Source of the DNA: JAJECS01 sp965219705
GTDB lineage: Bacteria > Chloroflexota > UBA11872
Direction of reading: 5' to 3'
Assembly (NCBI GenBank): GCA_965219705.1
Contig: OZ244789.1
Span: 1,488,001-1,552,000, forward strand
Length of the DNA stretch: 64,000 bases
Positions 33,756 to 42,448 of this stretch are shown here, piece by piece. Each line of letters opens with the position of its first letter. Within the stretch, counting starts at the first letter, position 1. A program made the position numbers and the translations under genes. Under the pieces are notes generated by a model. That model did no database searches, was not told the origin of the DNA, and saw only the letters and a program-made list of their open reading frames with translations.

Positions 33756-35555
33756 ATGAACCCCGCCGTCGACATCACACCCCTCCTCGACCGCGTCGCC
33801 AAGCCCGCGCAGTACGTCGGCGGCGAGCTGAACGCTCGGCGCAAATCCTGGCGCGAGGCGGCGACGACGTTCGCGCTGTGCTTCCCCGACGCGTATGAGA
33901 TCGGGATGTCCAACCTCGCCATGGGGGTGCTGTACGAGCAGGTCAACGACCACACGCCCCACCTCTGCGACCGCGCCTTCACGCCGTTTCCGGACATGGC
34001 GGACCTCATGCGCGAGGCGGGGCTGCCGCTGTTCGGCTGGGAGACGCGGCGGCCGCTGGCCGACTTCGACATGCTTGGGTTCTCGCTCAGCTATGAGAGC
34101 GGAAATACCAACGTCCTCGAGATGCTCGATCTGGCGGACATCCCGCTGGAGAGCCATGAGCGCGGCCCGCACGACCCGCTGATCCTCGGCGGCGGCTCCG
34201 CGCTGATCAACCCCGAGCCGATGGCGGACTTCTTCGACCTGATCGCCATCGGCGAGGGCGAGGAGATGCTGCCGCGCCTGCTCGACGCCCTGGCGGCCTT
34301 CGACCGCGACCGCCCCGATTGGCGCCGCGAATTCCTGATCCACTGCGCCGCGACCATGCCGGGCTTCTACGTCCCTTCGCTCTACCGGCCGCAATATGCG
34401 GGCCACCAGTTTGTCGGACACGAGCGGCTGCATGCGGACGCGCCGGCGCAGATCGAGCGGCAGCTCGTGGACCTGGACGCCGTGCCCGCGCCGTCCCGCC
34501 CGGTCGTGCCGCTCACCGAGGTCGTGCACGACCGCGTCGCCGTCGAGCTGGACCGCGGCTGCGCGCGCGCCTGCCGCTTCTGCCAGGCGGGCTACATCTA
34601 CCGACCCGTCCGCCGGCGCTCAGCGGAGGGCGTGGCGAAGGCCGTCGATCAATGCCTGGCGGCCACGGGGCAGAGCGACGTGTCGCTGCTCTCGCTCAAC
34701 GCGGTGGACTACGACGGCCTCGACGGCCTGATCGGCGACGTGCAAGACGCGACACCCGACTACCTGCAGGTGAGTATTCCGTCCACCCGCGTCGAGAGCT
34801 TCAACGTCGACATCGCGCGGGCGCTCCAGCGCGGCGGCAAGCGTGGTGGCAGCCTGACCTTCGCGCCCGAGGCGGCGACCCCGCGCATGCGCAAGGTCAT
34901 CAACAAGGAGATCACGGACGAGGAGCTGCTGAATACGTGCGAGATGGCGTTCGCCCAGGGCTTCCGCACCATCAAGCTCTATTTCATGATCGGTCAGCCC
35001 ACCGAGACGCTGGACGACGCGCGGGCGATTGCGCATCTGGCCAACCGGGTCATGGGCGTCGGGCGGCGCCATCATGGGCCCAAGGCCAAGGTCAACGTCA
35101 CCGTCTCGACCTTTATCCCCAAGCCGTTCACGCCGTTCCAATGGCATCCGCAGGACCGTCCGGAGGCCATCCGCGCCAAGCAGCGGGCCTGCTTCGAGAT
35201 CGTGCGCGACCGCAGCGTGCACCTGATGTGGCACGACACCGAGGAAAGCCAGGTCGAGGCCCTGCTGGCACTGGGCGACCGGCGTGTGGGGCGCGTGATT
35301 CGCGGCGCCTGGGACCGCGGCTGCCGCTTCGACGGCTGGACGGAGCATTTCAGGCCCGGCGCCTGGTTCGACGCCGTGGCGGACGCCGGCGTCGACCTGG
35401 ACGAGGTGATCTACCGCCACCGCGATCCTGACGAGCCCCTCCCCTGGGACCACATCGGCATCCACGTGAGCAAGCGGCTGTTGCAGCGCGAGTACGCGCG
35501 CGCTCTCGCCGCGGCCGAGCCGCCCACGCCAAGCCTGGCGGCCGCGCCGGCCTGA
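33756..35555 (+). CDS. TIGR03960 family B12-binding-like radical SAM protein
   Basis: The 599-residue protein starts at ATG 33756. The first 250 residues resemble a cobalamin-binding-like domain (FALCFPDAYEIGMSNLAMGVLYE; DPLILGGGSALINPEP). The radical SAM cluster motif is C269-x3-C273-x2-C276 in RGCARACRFCQAG, followed by LTFAPEAATPRMR. In many bacteria this family is followed by, or fused to, the TIGR03936/DUF2344 protein and sits near RNase G; here it is followed by mnmE. It is presumably a cytoplasmic RNA- or protein-modifying enzyme; the reaction is not known. Confidence 0.88.
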   Translation: MNPAVDITPLLDRVAKPAQYVGGELNARRKSWREAATTFALCFPDAYEIGMSNLAMGVLYEQVNDHTPHLCDRAFTPFPDMADLMREAGLPLFGWETRRPLADFDMLGFSLSYESGNTNVLEMLDLADIPLESHERGPHDPLILGGGSALINPEPMADFFDLIAIGEGEEMLPRLLDALAAFDRDRPDWRREFLIHCAATMPGFYVPSLYRPQYAGHQFVGHERLHADAPAQIERQLVDLDAVPAPSRPVVPLTEVVHDRVAVELDRGCARACRFCQAGYIYRPVRRRSAEGVAKAVDQCLAATGQSDVSLLSLNAVDYDGLDGLIGDVQDATPDYLQVSIPSTRVESFNVDIARALQRGGKRGGSLTFAPEAATPRMRKVINKEITDEELLNTCEMAFAQGFRTIKLYFMIGQPTETLDDARAIAHLANRVMGVGRRHHGPKAKVNVTVSTFIPKPFTPFQWHPQDRPEAIRAKQRACFEIVRDRSVHLMWHDTEESQVEALLALGDRRVGRVIRGAWDRGCRFDGWTEHFRPGAWFDAVADAGVDLDEVIYRHRDPDEPLPWDHIGIHVSKRLLQREYARALAAAEPPTPSLAAAPA

Positions 35556-35592
35556 TCCGGGCCTGAGTGCTGCCGGCGCCAACCCGCCGCCG

Positions 35593-36972
35593 ATGACCGC
35601 CGCCGACACCATCGCCGCCATCGCCACGGCGCCGGGGCCGGGCGGGATCGGCATCGTGCGTCTGAGCGGACCCGAGGCGCGCGGAGTGGCCGAGCGGGTC
35701 GTGCGGTTCCACGAAACGATCGAGCGCCCGCGTCCGCGCTTTGCGCACCGCGTGGACGTGATCGACCCAGACCCGCCGCATGTCGTCCTCGACGACGGGT
35801 TGCTGCTGTATATGCCAGGGCCGCATTCCTATACCGGCGAGGACGTCATCGAGTTCCAGGGCCACGGCGGAGTCCTGGTGACGACCCGAGTGCTCGACGC
35901 CGTGCTCGGGGCCGGGGCCCGCCCCGCGGACCCGGGCGAGTTCACCCTGCGCGCATTTCTGCACGGGCGGCTGGACCTGGCGCAGGCGGAAGCCGTCGCC
36001 GACCTGGTGGCGGCGCCGACGGCCGAGGCCCTGGCCGCCGCGGCCGACCAGCTCGCCGGACGCCTCTCCAGTTCACTGCGCGATCTGCGGCGCGCCTGCG
36101 TGGACCTCATGGCGCGGCTGGAGGCCGAGATCGACTTTGCGGAAGAGGACGTGCCGCCGGTGCCGCGCGACGAAGTCCAGCGCACGCTGGAGTCGATGGA
36201 CAAGAAACTGGCGGCGATCCTGGCGAGCGCCGATCGCGGCCTGCTCCAGCGGCATGGCTTCCGCGTGGTGCTCGTCGGCAGCCCCAACGTGGGCAAATCG
36301 TCGCTGATGAACGCCCTGCTCGCCACCGAGCGCGCCATCGTGACCGAGGTTCCGGGCACCACCCGCGACGTGGTTGAAGAGTCCTTCAACCTGGATGGGA
36401 TCCCGGTGCGGCTCAGCGACACGGCCGGCCTGCGCGCGACTGACGATCCGGTCGAGCGCATCGGCGTGACCCGCAGCGGCGCGGCGCTGGCCGCGGCGGA
36501 CGTGGCGGCCCTGGTGCTGGACGGTTCCCGCGCGCTGTCTGAGGCCGACCGCGATGCGGCGCGGCGGGTGTGCACGGCGGGCAAGACCGCCATCGTCATT
36601 GTCAACAAGAGCGATTTGGCGCCCGCAATCACCACCGGCGACGCGGAGCGACTCATCGACGCGCCGGTGTGCCGCACCAGCGCGATCAGCGGCGACGTCG
36701 ACGGCGTGCGCGCGGCGCTCCGCACGCTCATTGGCGACGGGGCGCCGAACCCCGACCTGGGCACCGTGGCCAGCCTGCGCCACAAGCAGGCGCTGGAGCA
36801 CGCGCGCGCGGAGTTGGCCGGCGCACGTGAGGCGGTGGCCGGGGGATTGCCCGCGGACTTCATCGCCATCGGCCTGCACGGCGCGGTGCACGCACTGGGC
36901 GAAGTCACGGGTGAGTCGGCCACCGAGGACCTGCTGGACGCCATATTCGCCAAGTTCTGCATCGGGAAGTGA
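35593..36972 (+). CDS. mnmE: tRNA modification GTPase MnmE
   Basis: The 459-residue protein forms the wobble-uridine (cmnm5U34) modification complex with MnmG. An N-terminal tetrahydrofolate-binding domain (TIAAIATAPGPGGIGIVRLSG at the start) precedes a helical domain and an inserted G domain with GSPNVGKSS near residue 230, a DTAG box and NKSD. The protein ends in FCIGK, the invariant C-terminus carrying the essential cysteine. mnmG is not in the window. It lies 37 bases downstream of the radical SAM gene and is probably co-transcribed. Confidence 0.95.
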   Translation: MTAADTIAAIATAPGPGGIGIVRLSGPEARGVAERVVRFHETIERPRPRFAHRVDVIDPDPPHVVLDDGLLLYMPGPHSYTGEDVIEFQGHGGVLVTTRVLDAVLGAGARPADPGEFTLRAFLHGRLDLAQAEAVADLVAAPTAEALAAAADQLAGRLSSSLRDLRRACVDLMARLEAEIDFAEEDVPPVPRDEVQRTLESMDKKLAAILASADRGLLQRHGFRVVLVGSPNVGKSSLMNALLATERAIVTEVPGTTRDVVEESFNLDGIPVRLSDTAGLRATDDPVERIGVTRSGAALAAADVAALVLDGSRALSEADRDAARRVCTAGKTAIVIVNKSDLAPAITTGDAERLIDAPVCRTSAISGDVDGVRAALRTLIGDGAPNPDLGTVASLRHKQALEHARAELAGAREAVAGGLPADFIAIGLHGAVHALGEVTGESATEDLLDAIFAKFCIGK

Positions 36973-37024
36973 CCATGGCGGTGGAGCGGGCCCGTCCTGG
37001 ATTCGAGGAACCACGACCGCAGCC

Positions 37025-37906
37025 ATGAACCGCGTATATCTCGCCGACAATCTGTCGATCCTGCCGGGCCTGCCGTCGGGCGGCATCGACCTGATCTACG
37101 TCGATCCGCCCTTCAATACGGGCCGCTCACAGACGCGCACGCAACTCCGCACGGTGCACGACCCGGAGGGCGACCGCACCGGCTTTCAAGGTCGGCGCTA
37201 TCGCACCGAGCGGCTCGGCACGCGGGCGTTCGACGATGCGTTCGAGGACTACCTGGGCTTTCTCGAGCCCCGCCTGGTAGAAGCCCATCGCCTGCTGGCG
37301 GCGACCGGGTCGCTCTATCTGCATCTGGACTACCGCGAGGTGCACTACGCCAAGGTCCTCCTGGACGGAATCTTTGGGCGAGAGTGCTTTCTCAACGAGA
37401 TCATCTGGGCCTACGACTACGGCGGCCGCACCAAGAAGAAGTGGCCGCCCAAGCACGACAACATCCTGGTGTACGCCAAAGACCCCGAGCGGTACTACTT
37501 CAACACGGACGAGGTCGAGCGCATCCCCTACATGGCGCCCGGGCTGGTCGGTCCGGAAAAGGCGGCCCGGGGCAAGCTGCCCACGGACACTTGGTGGCAC
37601 ACCATCGTCCCCACCAACAGCAAGGAGCGCACCGGCTACCCGACGCAGAAGCCGGTGGGCATCGCTCGCCGGATCATTCAGGCCTCGTCAAAGCCGGGAG
37701 ATACGGTGATGGACTTCTTTGCCGGCAGCGGAACGGTGGGCGAGGCGGCGCGCGCGCTGGGGCGGCGATTCATCCTGATTGACGACAACCCCGAGGCGCT
37801 GGCGGTGATGGCGCGGCGCTTCGCGGAATATGCCAACGTGACGTTCATCGGCTCTGACAAAGCGCTCCGTCGCGACACCCCACGGGAGGCGTCGCTCACG
37901 GGCTGA
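37025..37906 (+). CDS. orphan DNA (adenine-N6 or cytosine-N4) methyltransferase
   Basis: The 293-residue enzyme has catalytic motif IV DPPF at 27-30 and the SAM-binding motif I FAGSG at 232-236. The order IV before I is that of beta-class methyltransferases such as many type III and Caulobacter CcrM-like enzymes. A PTQKPVGI block precedes motif I. There is no restriction gene beside it, so it is probably a solitary regulator or a remnant of a restriction-modification system. ATG 37025 lies 52 bases after mnmE; the frame runs open back into mnmE, but that part is not related to methylases. Confidence 0.88.
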   Translation: MNRVYLADNLSILPGLPSGGIDLIYVDPPFNTGRSQTRTQLRTVHDPEGDRTGFQGRRYRTERLGTRAFDDAFEDYLGFLEPRLVEAHRLLAATGSLYLHLDYREVHYAKVLLDGIFGRECFLNEIIWAYDYGGRTKKKWPPKHDNILVYAKDPERYYFNTDEVERIPYMAPGLVGPEKAARGKLPTDTWWHTIVPTNSKERTGYPTQKPVGIARRIIQASSKPGDTVMDFFAGSGTVGEAARALGRRFILIDDNPEALAVMARRFAEYANVTFIGSDKALRRDTPREASLTG

Positions 37907-37988
37907 GAGGCGCCGTGAGGCGGGCGAATCTACGCTCCCCGCGGCGTCGGCGACGAGGGCTCTAGATTCCTCGCGGCGCTCGACGCTC

Positions 37989-39050
37989 CTATGTCAACGC
38001 GAAGCAGGTACGTCCACTGGCCAGGTCGCGTTTGATGGTGCGAAAGATCGACCGGGCTAGGTGCCGCTTCAGCGCCCGCAGCGCTTCCCGGCGGCTCTTC
38101 CCCTCCCGCAGCCGGCGCTCCAGATACTGCTGGGTCGCGCTCCCCGGCATCCGCGCCCGCGTCACCACGATGCGATGCAGCGCCGCATTCAACTGGCGGT
38201 TGCCGCGCCGATCCAGCCGGTGCCGCACGCGCGGCCCACTCGACGCCTCGCGCGGCGCCACGCCGCAGAAGCGCGCGTAGCTCGCCTCCCGCCCAAAGTG
38301 CCGGGGGTCGCCCGTCTCCGCCAGCAGCCGCGCCGCCGTGATCGCCTGGCAGCCCGGGCTGCTCGTCAGCGAGGTCCCGATCTGCGCCACCAGGGCCGTC
38401 AGCTCCTGCGTCCGTTCGGCCACGTCCGCGTGCAGCCGCAGCAGCCGCCGCGCCAGGCGGTGCGCCTGCGCCCGCCGCGCCCGTGGCACGGGATCAGGAT
38501 CGTCGGCCGGCAGCGCCAGCACCCGCTGCGCCCCCGCCGGCTGCCCCAGCGCGCCCACCGCCGCACTCACCTCCGCCCCGATGGCCCGCAGGCTCGCCCG
38601 CAGCCGGTTCTTCAGCCGCGTGCGCTCCTGTACCAGGTCGTCGCGCTCGTCCGCCAGCAGCCGCAGCACCGTGGCCCCGTCCTCGACCCGCGCCGCCGGC
38701 AAGCCCGGCTCCCGCTGCAACGCGCGCGCCGCCGCCAGCGCATCCTGCCCATCACTCTTGTCCCGGCGCCCGCTCCGCCGCCGCTCCCGCGCCGTCACCC
38801 AGCCCGGCACCTCGTGCACCGGCTCGCCCGCTTGCTGCAGCCGCCGCGTCAACACCCGCCCATGGCCGCTGGCCCCTTCCACCGCCCAGGCCCGCGCGCC
38901 CGGCGCGGCCGCCGCCCACTGCTGCAACCGCGCCTGTCCGGCGCCCGTGTTGGGCACCGTCCGCTCGCCCTGCGGGCGCCCGATGGCATCCACCCGCACC
39001 GCCGTCAGCGTCGCCGCATGACAATCCACCCCCACGATCCACCGCTCCAT
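37989..39050 (-). mobile_element. IS110 family element: transposase gene
   Basis: The 353-residue transposase has the IS110 DEDD RuvC-like N-terminal domain (IVGVDCHAATLTAV with the first Asp at about 8, then AVEGASGHG and RDKSDGQDALAAA) and the transposase_20 C-terminal part (SSPGCQAITAARLLAETGD; ASYARFCGVAP) with its conserved serine. ATG 39050 has a perfect AAGGAGG. IS110 elements lack inverted repeats; those studied in detail are guided by a bridge RNA encoded in the non-coding end, here presumably 39051-39195. The heptamer CTCCTAT occurs at 37986-37992, overlapping the stop, and again at 39126-39132, a possible clue to the ends. The gene looks intact. Confidence 0.9.
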
Positions 39051-39195
39051 CCCGTCCTCCTTCGCGGTACGCTCAGTTGGCGGCGTGGGGGACGATCCTG
39101 TGTGGAGTGGCCGTTGCGCCACGATCTCCTATCAAGTCACCCCCGCCGCCCTGAGCACTGGCCGGCGGGGGGACGCTTCGAGCGCCAGGCCTGCC
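39051..39195 (-). other. non-coding region upstream of the IS110 transposase (possible bridge-RNA region)
   Basis: This gap has no gene. In the IS110 group the left non-coding end lies upstream of the transposase and encodes the guide RNA. The stretch has GC inverted repeats (for example GGCCGGCGGGG against CCCCGCCG-type runs). The 13-mer AGTCACCCCCGCC occurs at 39135-39147 and again at 39219-39231 in the adjoining repeat, suggesting insertion into or beside a dispersed repeat. The RNA itself is not demonstrated. Confidence 0.3.
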
Positions 39196-42100
39196 TCACG
39201 GCAGCCACGGAATGACCGAGTCACCCCCGCCGGGTGCTCGGGACTCTACCGAGTCCCGCCCGCAGTCTGGACACACAGGAATGACGCGAAGAGGCGCGGC
39301 CAGCATGACGGTGAGCGCGACGACGACCCAGAAGGTGGCCGCCAACTCGGGCAGGAAGAGGCTGCTATCGACCATGCCGTGCACGAGCGTCGCCAGCATC
39401 GCGCCGCCCAGGCCGTAGACGAGCGCCTGGTTGCCGGGCGCGCTGCGACGCAGGGCCCTGTGCCAGGTGCGGGCGTAGACGGCCAGCACCGCGGCCACCG
39501 CGACCAGACCGGGAATGCCCAGCGTGAGCCAGGTGTCGAGGGCGATGTTGTGCGCGTGGGAGATGTTGGGCTCCGCCCAGGCTTCGGGTCGGATGTAGTC
39601 CGGGTAGTGGTAGAGGAAGTTGTCCGGGCCCACGCCGAGGATCGGGTTGTCGGTGAGCATGCGCCAGGCGGAGTCCCAGAGCAGCGGCCGCGCCGCCGTG
39701 GCGGCGTCGGACGGGCGCATGAGTTGCGCGAGTTGGTCGCCGCTGGTGGTGACGATGGCCGCCAATAGCCCGGCCGCCACCAGGCCCGCCGCGAGCAGCG
39801 GCGCTGAGGCACGCATGCGACGGAGGACGGGGCCTGGATTCCGGCTTCCGCCGGAATGACGGATGGTGCTGTGCCGCCAGATGGGGACCAGCGCCACCGC
39901 CAGGCCGGCCAGCGCGCCGATCCAGGCGCCGCGGCTGAACGTCAGCACTAGGACGGCAACGAGCAGCGCCGCCGCCGCCCACGCGGTTGTGCGCAGCCGC
40001 GGTCGCGACGAGGCGGCTAGTGCCAGGCCGACCGCCACGGGCAGGGCGCGCTCGAGAATGAGCGCCAAGTTGTTGGGCGAGCCGAACAGGCCGCGCAGCC
40101 GCGGCGGACCGGCATCGGTGACGACGGCCCCTGCCGGGATGAGCAGGAGTGCCATGGCCGCCGAGACCACGGCCCCGAGCACGAGCGCGACGCCGAGGCG
40201 CTGCGCCATGGCGCGATCGCGCGCCACGCTGAGCAGGACCAGGAACAGCAGCGCCGGCTCGACGATGACCGTGCGCAGATCCCGCCAGGCGACTCTGGGG
40301 AAGTCCGCCGCCACCGTGGCGGCAATGCCCGCGCCGATGACGGCGAGCGGAAGCCAGAGCCACCAGCCCCGGACCGGCGGCCAACGGCGCTGCGACAGGG
40401 CGCGTGCGGCCCAGGCGATGATCAGTACGACAATCAGCGTCTCGCCGACCGGCCGGTCGTAGATGCCGGTGCGCGCGATCACGCCGACGAACGGGATCGC
40501 GGCGACCGCAACGATGGCCACGTGGCGCGGCCGCGCCAGTGCCAGGGCACCCAGGGCTGCCGCCAACACCAGCCGCGCCAGCGTCCAGGCGGACGTTGGC
40601 GCGCCGTCCGGCAGCAGCACGAACACCGCGGCCAGGGCGCCGGCGACAACCTCGCCCGCATATAGGCCGGCTGGGAGCCGCAGGTCCAGCGCCGTCGTCG
40701 GTGGCGCCCGTGCGGCAATGGCCCGCACGGCGCGACCGCCGACCGCCCACACGAGCGCCGCCAGCGCCAGCGCCCAGGTGGCGGCAACCGCGGCGTAGGG
40801 CCAGAGCGGCCGCCCATTGCCCACCAGTGCGCCGTCGACGATCACCAGCCCACCCGACGACCCCGGGTCGCGCTCGGCCATCACCGTCAGCTCGAGCACG
40901 TGCGGGCCGTTGGAGAGCCCGCGGGCGATGGGGATGCGCGCCAGGCGCTGGACCTCGGGCGCGTAGAGATTCAGGATCGCCTCGCCGGCGGCGTTGCGCG
41001 GCAGGGCGTCGGCCAGAGCGCTGTGGCCGTCGATATGTATCCGCGCCTGTCCCATGTCGGGACCGCGCCGCGTCAGCAAACCGACTGAATCGCCTTCGAA
41101 CCGCAACTCCAGCCGGGCATCGGGCTGCCCGGTCTGGCGGTGAAGCCCCAGTGACGCCCAGTCGCTGGGCAGTCTCGGCCAAGGTCCGTCGAAGCTGAAG
41201 GCGGCGTGCGTTTCCTGGTGCAAGCCCACGCCGGCCGTCGCGAGACCCGCCTGCGCCTCTTGCAGTGCCAGCAGCGGCGCGCGCGGCGTCAGATCCTTGT
41301 TGAGCAGCCCGAAGAACGGCGTCGGGTCGTCGGGATGGGTGTCATGCGGCCAGCGCGAGGCCCAGATGATGATGGTGGGCAGCCAGGGCCACTGCTCCCG
41401 CGCCCGCCGGATGCCGTCCACGGTCCACGCCGCCTGGTCGGCCGCCGAGTGATTGCCCCAGATGCCCTGGTTGCCCTCCCAGCCGGGGGGCAACGACATC
41501 CAGCCGTACTCCGAGGCCCAGATCGGCGTGCCGGCGTCGCCGTGGGCCTCCATGATCTCGCGCCAGAGCACGGCGCGGGGCAAGTTCGTCCGCGCCGGGT
41601 CGATCCGCGGATCGCGCGGGCCGGTGAACAGGCCGTAGGACATGCTGGAGGCGATGTCGAACGCGCCCTTGGCGCCCAGTTGATAGAGCCGGTCCAGGAA
41701 CAGCAGGTCGCTGAGGTTGTCGGGACCGGTTTCGATCGTCGGCGCCAGCCCCGCCAGCACGATCACCGCGTCGGGGTTGGCTTCTCGAACGGCCGTGCCG
41801 ACCGCGCGCAGCATGTCGAGGTAGGCGGCGGGGTCCGGCGGCCGGCCACCCCATTCGCCGAACAGGTTGGGCTCGTTCCAGATCTGGAAATACCGCACCT
41901 TGCCGCGGTAACGCGCCGCCACCGCGGCGGCGAAGTCCGCAAAGTCGTTGAAGTCCGCGGGCGGCATCTGGATCGACGGGTTTGCCTGCGGGTCGAATCC
42001 GGGCGTGGCCCACGGCGGCGGGCGGTCGAGCCGGGCGAGCACCTCGATGCCGAAGCGATTCGCCAGGTTGACAATCCGGTCGTACTTGGCCCAGGCATCG

Positions 42101-42423
42101 GCGCCGCGGTTGTCGATGTGCTCGCCCTTGGCGAGGGGTTCAATCTCGACCCACTGAATCTCTTGCCGAATGAGGCCAATACCGGCGTCGGCCAAGAGTT
42201 CCAGCTCGCGCTCGACCTTCGCCGGATCCGCCTCGCGATGGAGGAAGGTGTTGGCGCCGATCGCCGGTGCGTCCGCGTGATGCAGTTCCGGTAGCGCGGC
42301 GAGGCCAAAGGTCGCGCCGCGCTCGGTGAGGACGGCCCATCCAAGGAGACCGGCCGTGACCACGCCAACTACCGCGAGGACGAGGACGGCGAGGGCGATC
42401 CGCCAACTACGCCGGCGCCGCAT
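39196..42423 (-). CDS. fusion protein: clan GH-A glycosidase-like domain plus O-antigen ligase (Wzy_C) membrane domain
   Basis: The 1075-residue protein begins with a membrane helix (about residues 7-30). A TIM-barrel glycosidase-like domain (about 45-380) follows, with acid/base E184 in WNEPN and nucleophile E305 in WASEYGW, both intact. A carbohydrate-binding-like beta region (about 400-530) leads into about 12 membrane helices with the O-antigen ligase block (NPILGVGPDNFLYHYP, then HAHNIALDTWLTLG near residue 940). This suggests coupled trimming and ligation or polymerisation of a surface glycan. A dispersed repeat encodes an in-frame HSGGSRNPGP stretch near residues 856-865, and the C-terminus also lies within repeat sequence. 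Confidence 0.82.
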   Translation of the reverse strand: MRRRRSWRIALAVLVLAVVGVVTAGLLGWAVLTERGATFGLAALPELHHADAPAIGANTFLHREADPAKVERELELLADAGIGLIRQEIQWVEIEPLAKGEHIDNRGADAWAKYDRIVNLANRFGIEVLARLDRPPPWATPGFDPQANPSIQMPPADFNDFADFAAAVAARYRGKVRYFQIWNEPNLFGEWGGRPPDPAAYLDMLRAVGTAVREANPDAVIVLAGLAPTIETGPDNLSDLLFLDRLYQLGAKGAFDIASSMSYGLFTGPRDPRIDPARTNLPRAVLWREIMEAHGDAGTPIWASEYGWMSLPPGWEGNQGIWGNHSAADQAAWTVDGIRRAREQWPWLPTIIIWASRWPHDTHPDDPTPFFGLLNKDLTPRAPLLALQEAQAGLATAGVGLHQETHAAFSFDGPWPRLPSDWASLGLHRQTGQPDARLELRFEGDSVGLLTRRGPDMGQARIHIDGHSALADALPRNAAGEAILNLYAPEVQRLARIPIARGLSNGPHVLELTVMAERDPGSSGGLVIVDGALVGNGRPLWPYAAVAATWALALAALVWAVGGRAVRAIAARAPPTTALDLRLPAGLYAGEVVAGALAAVFVLLPDGAPTSAWTLARLVLAAALGALALARPRHVAIVAVAAIPFVGVIARTGIYDRPVGETLIVVLIIAWAARALSQRRWPPVRGWWLWLPLAVIGAGIAATVAADFPRVAWRDLRTVIVEPALLFLVLLSVARDRAMAQRLGVALVLGAVVSAAMALLLIPAGAVVTDAGPPRLRGLFGSPNNLALILERALPVAVGLALAASSRPRLRTTAWAAAALLVAVLVLTFSRGAWIGALAGLAVALVPIWRHSTIRHSGGSRNPGPVLRRMRASAPLLAAGLVAAGLLAAIVTTSGDQLAQLMRPSDAATAARPLLWDSAWRMLTDNPILGVGPDNFLYHYPDYIRPEAWAEPNISHAHNIALDTWLTLGIPGLVAVAAVLAVYARTWHRALRRSAPGNQALVYGLGGAMLATLVHGMVDSSLFLPELAATFWVVVALTVMLAAPLRVIPVCPDCGRDSVESRAPGGGDSVIPWLP
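39205..39290. repeat. dispersed GTCATTCC-type repeat supplying the C-terminus of the ligase fusion
   Basis: Two GGAATGAC boxes (39209-39216 and 39279-39286) bracket an inverted repeat GGGACTC-TACC-GAGTCCC. On the minus strand this encodes the last part of the fusion protein (DCGRDSVESRAPGGGDSVI), so the natural stop of the ligase has probably been replaced. Confidence 0.55.
39829..39860. repeat. dispersed GTCATTCCGG repeat inside the ligase coding sequence
   Basis: GGGGCCTGGATTCCGGC-TTC-GCCGGAATGAC is the reverse orientation of the unit at 5283-5314. It lies in frame in the glycosidase-ligase gene and encodes RHSGGSRNPGP in a loop between predicted membrane helices. Confidence 0.8.
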
Positions 42424-42448
42424 CAGTGACCCGGCATCGGCACCGGCG

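Noticed and set aside
36554..37024. Upstream extension of the methyltransferase frame into mnmE
   Set aside because: The extension is Arg-rich shadow sequence of mnmE; the conserved methylase starts at ATG 37025.
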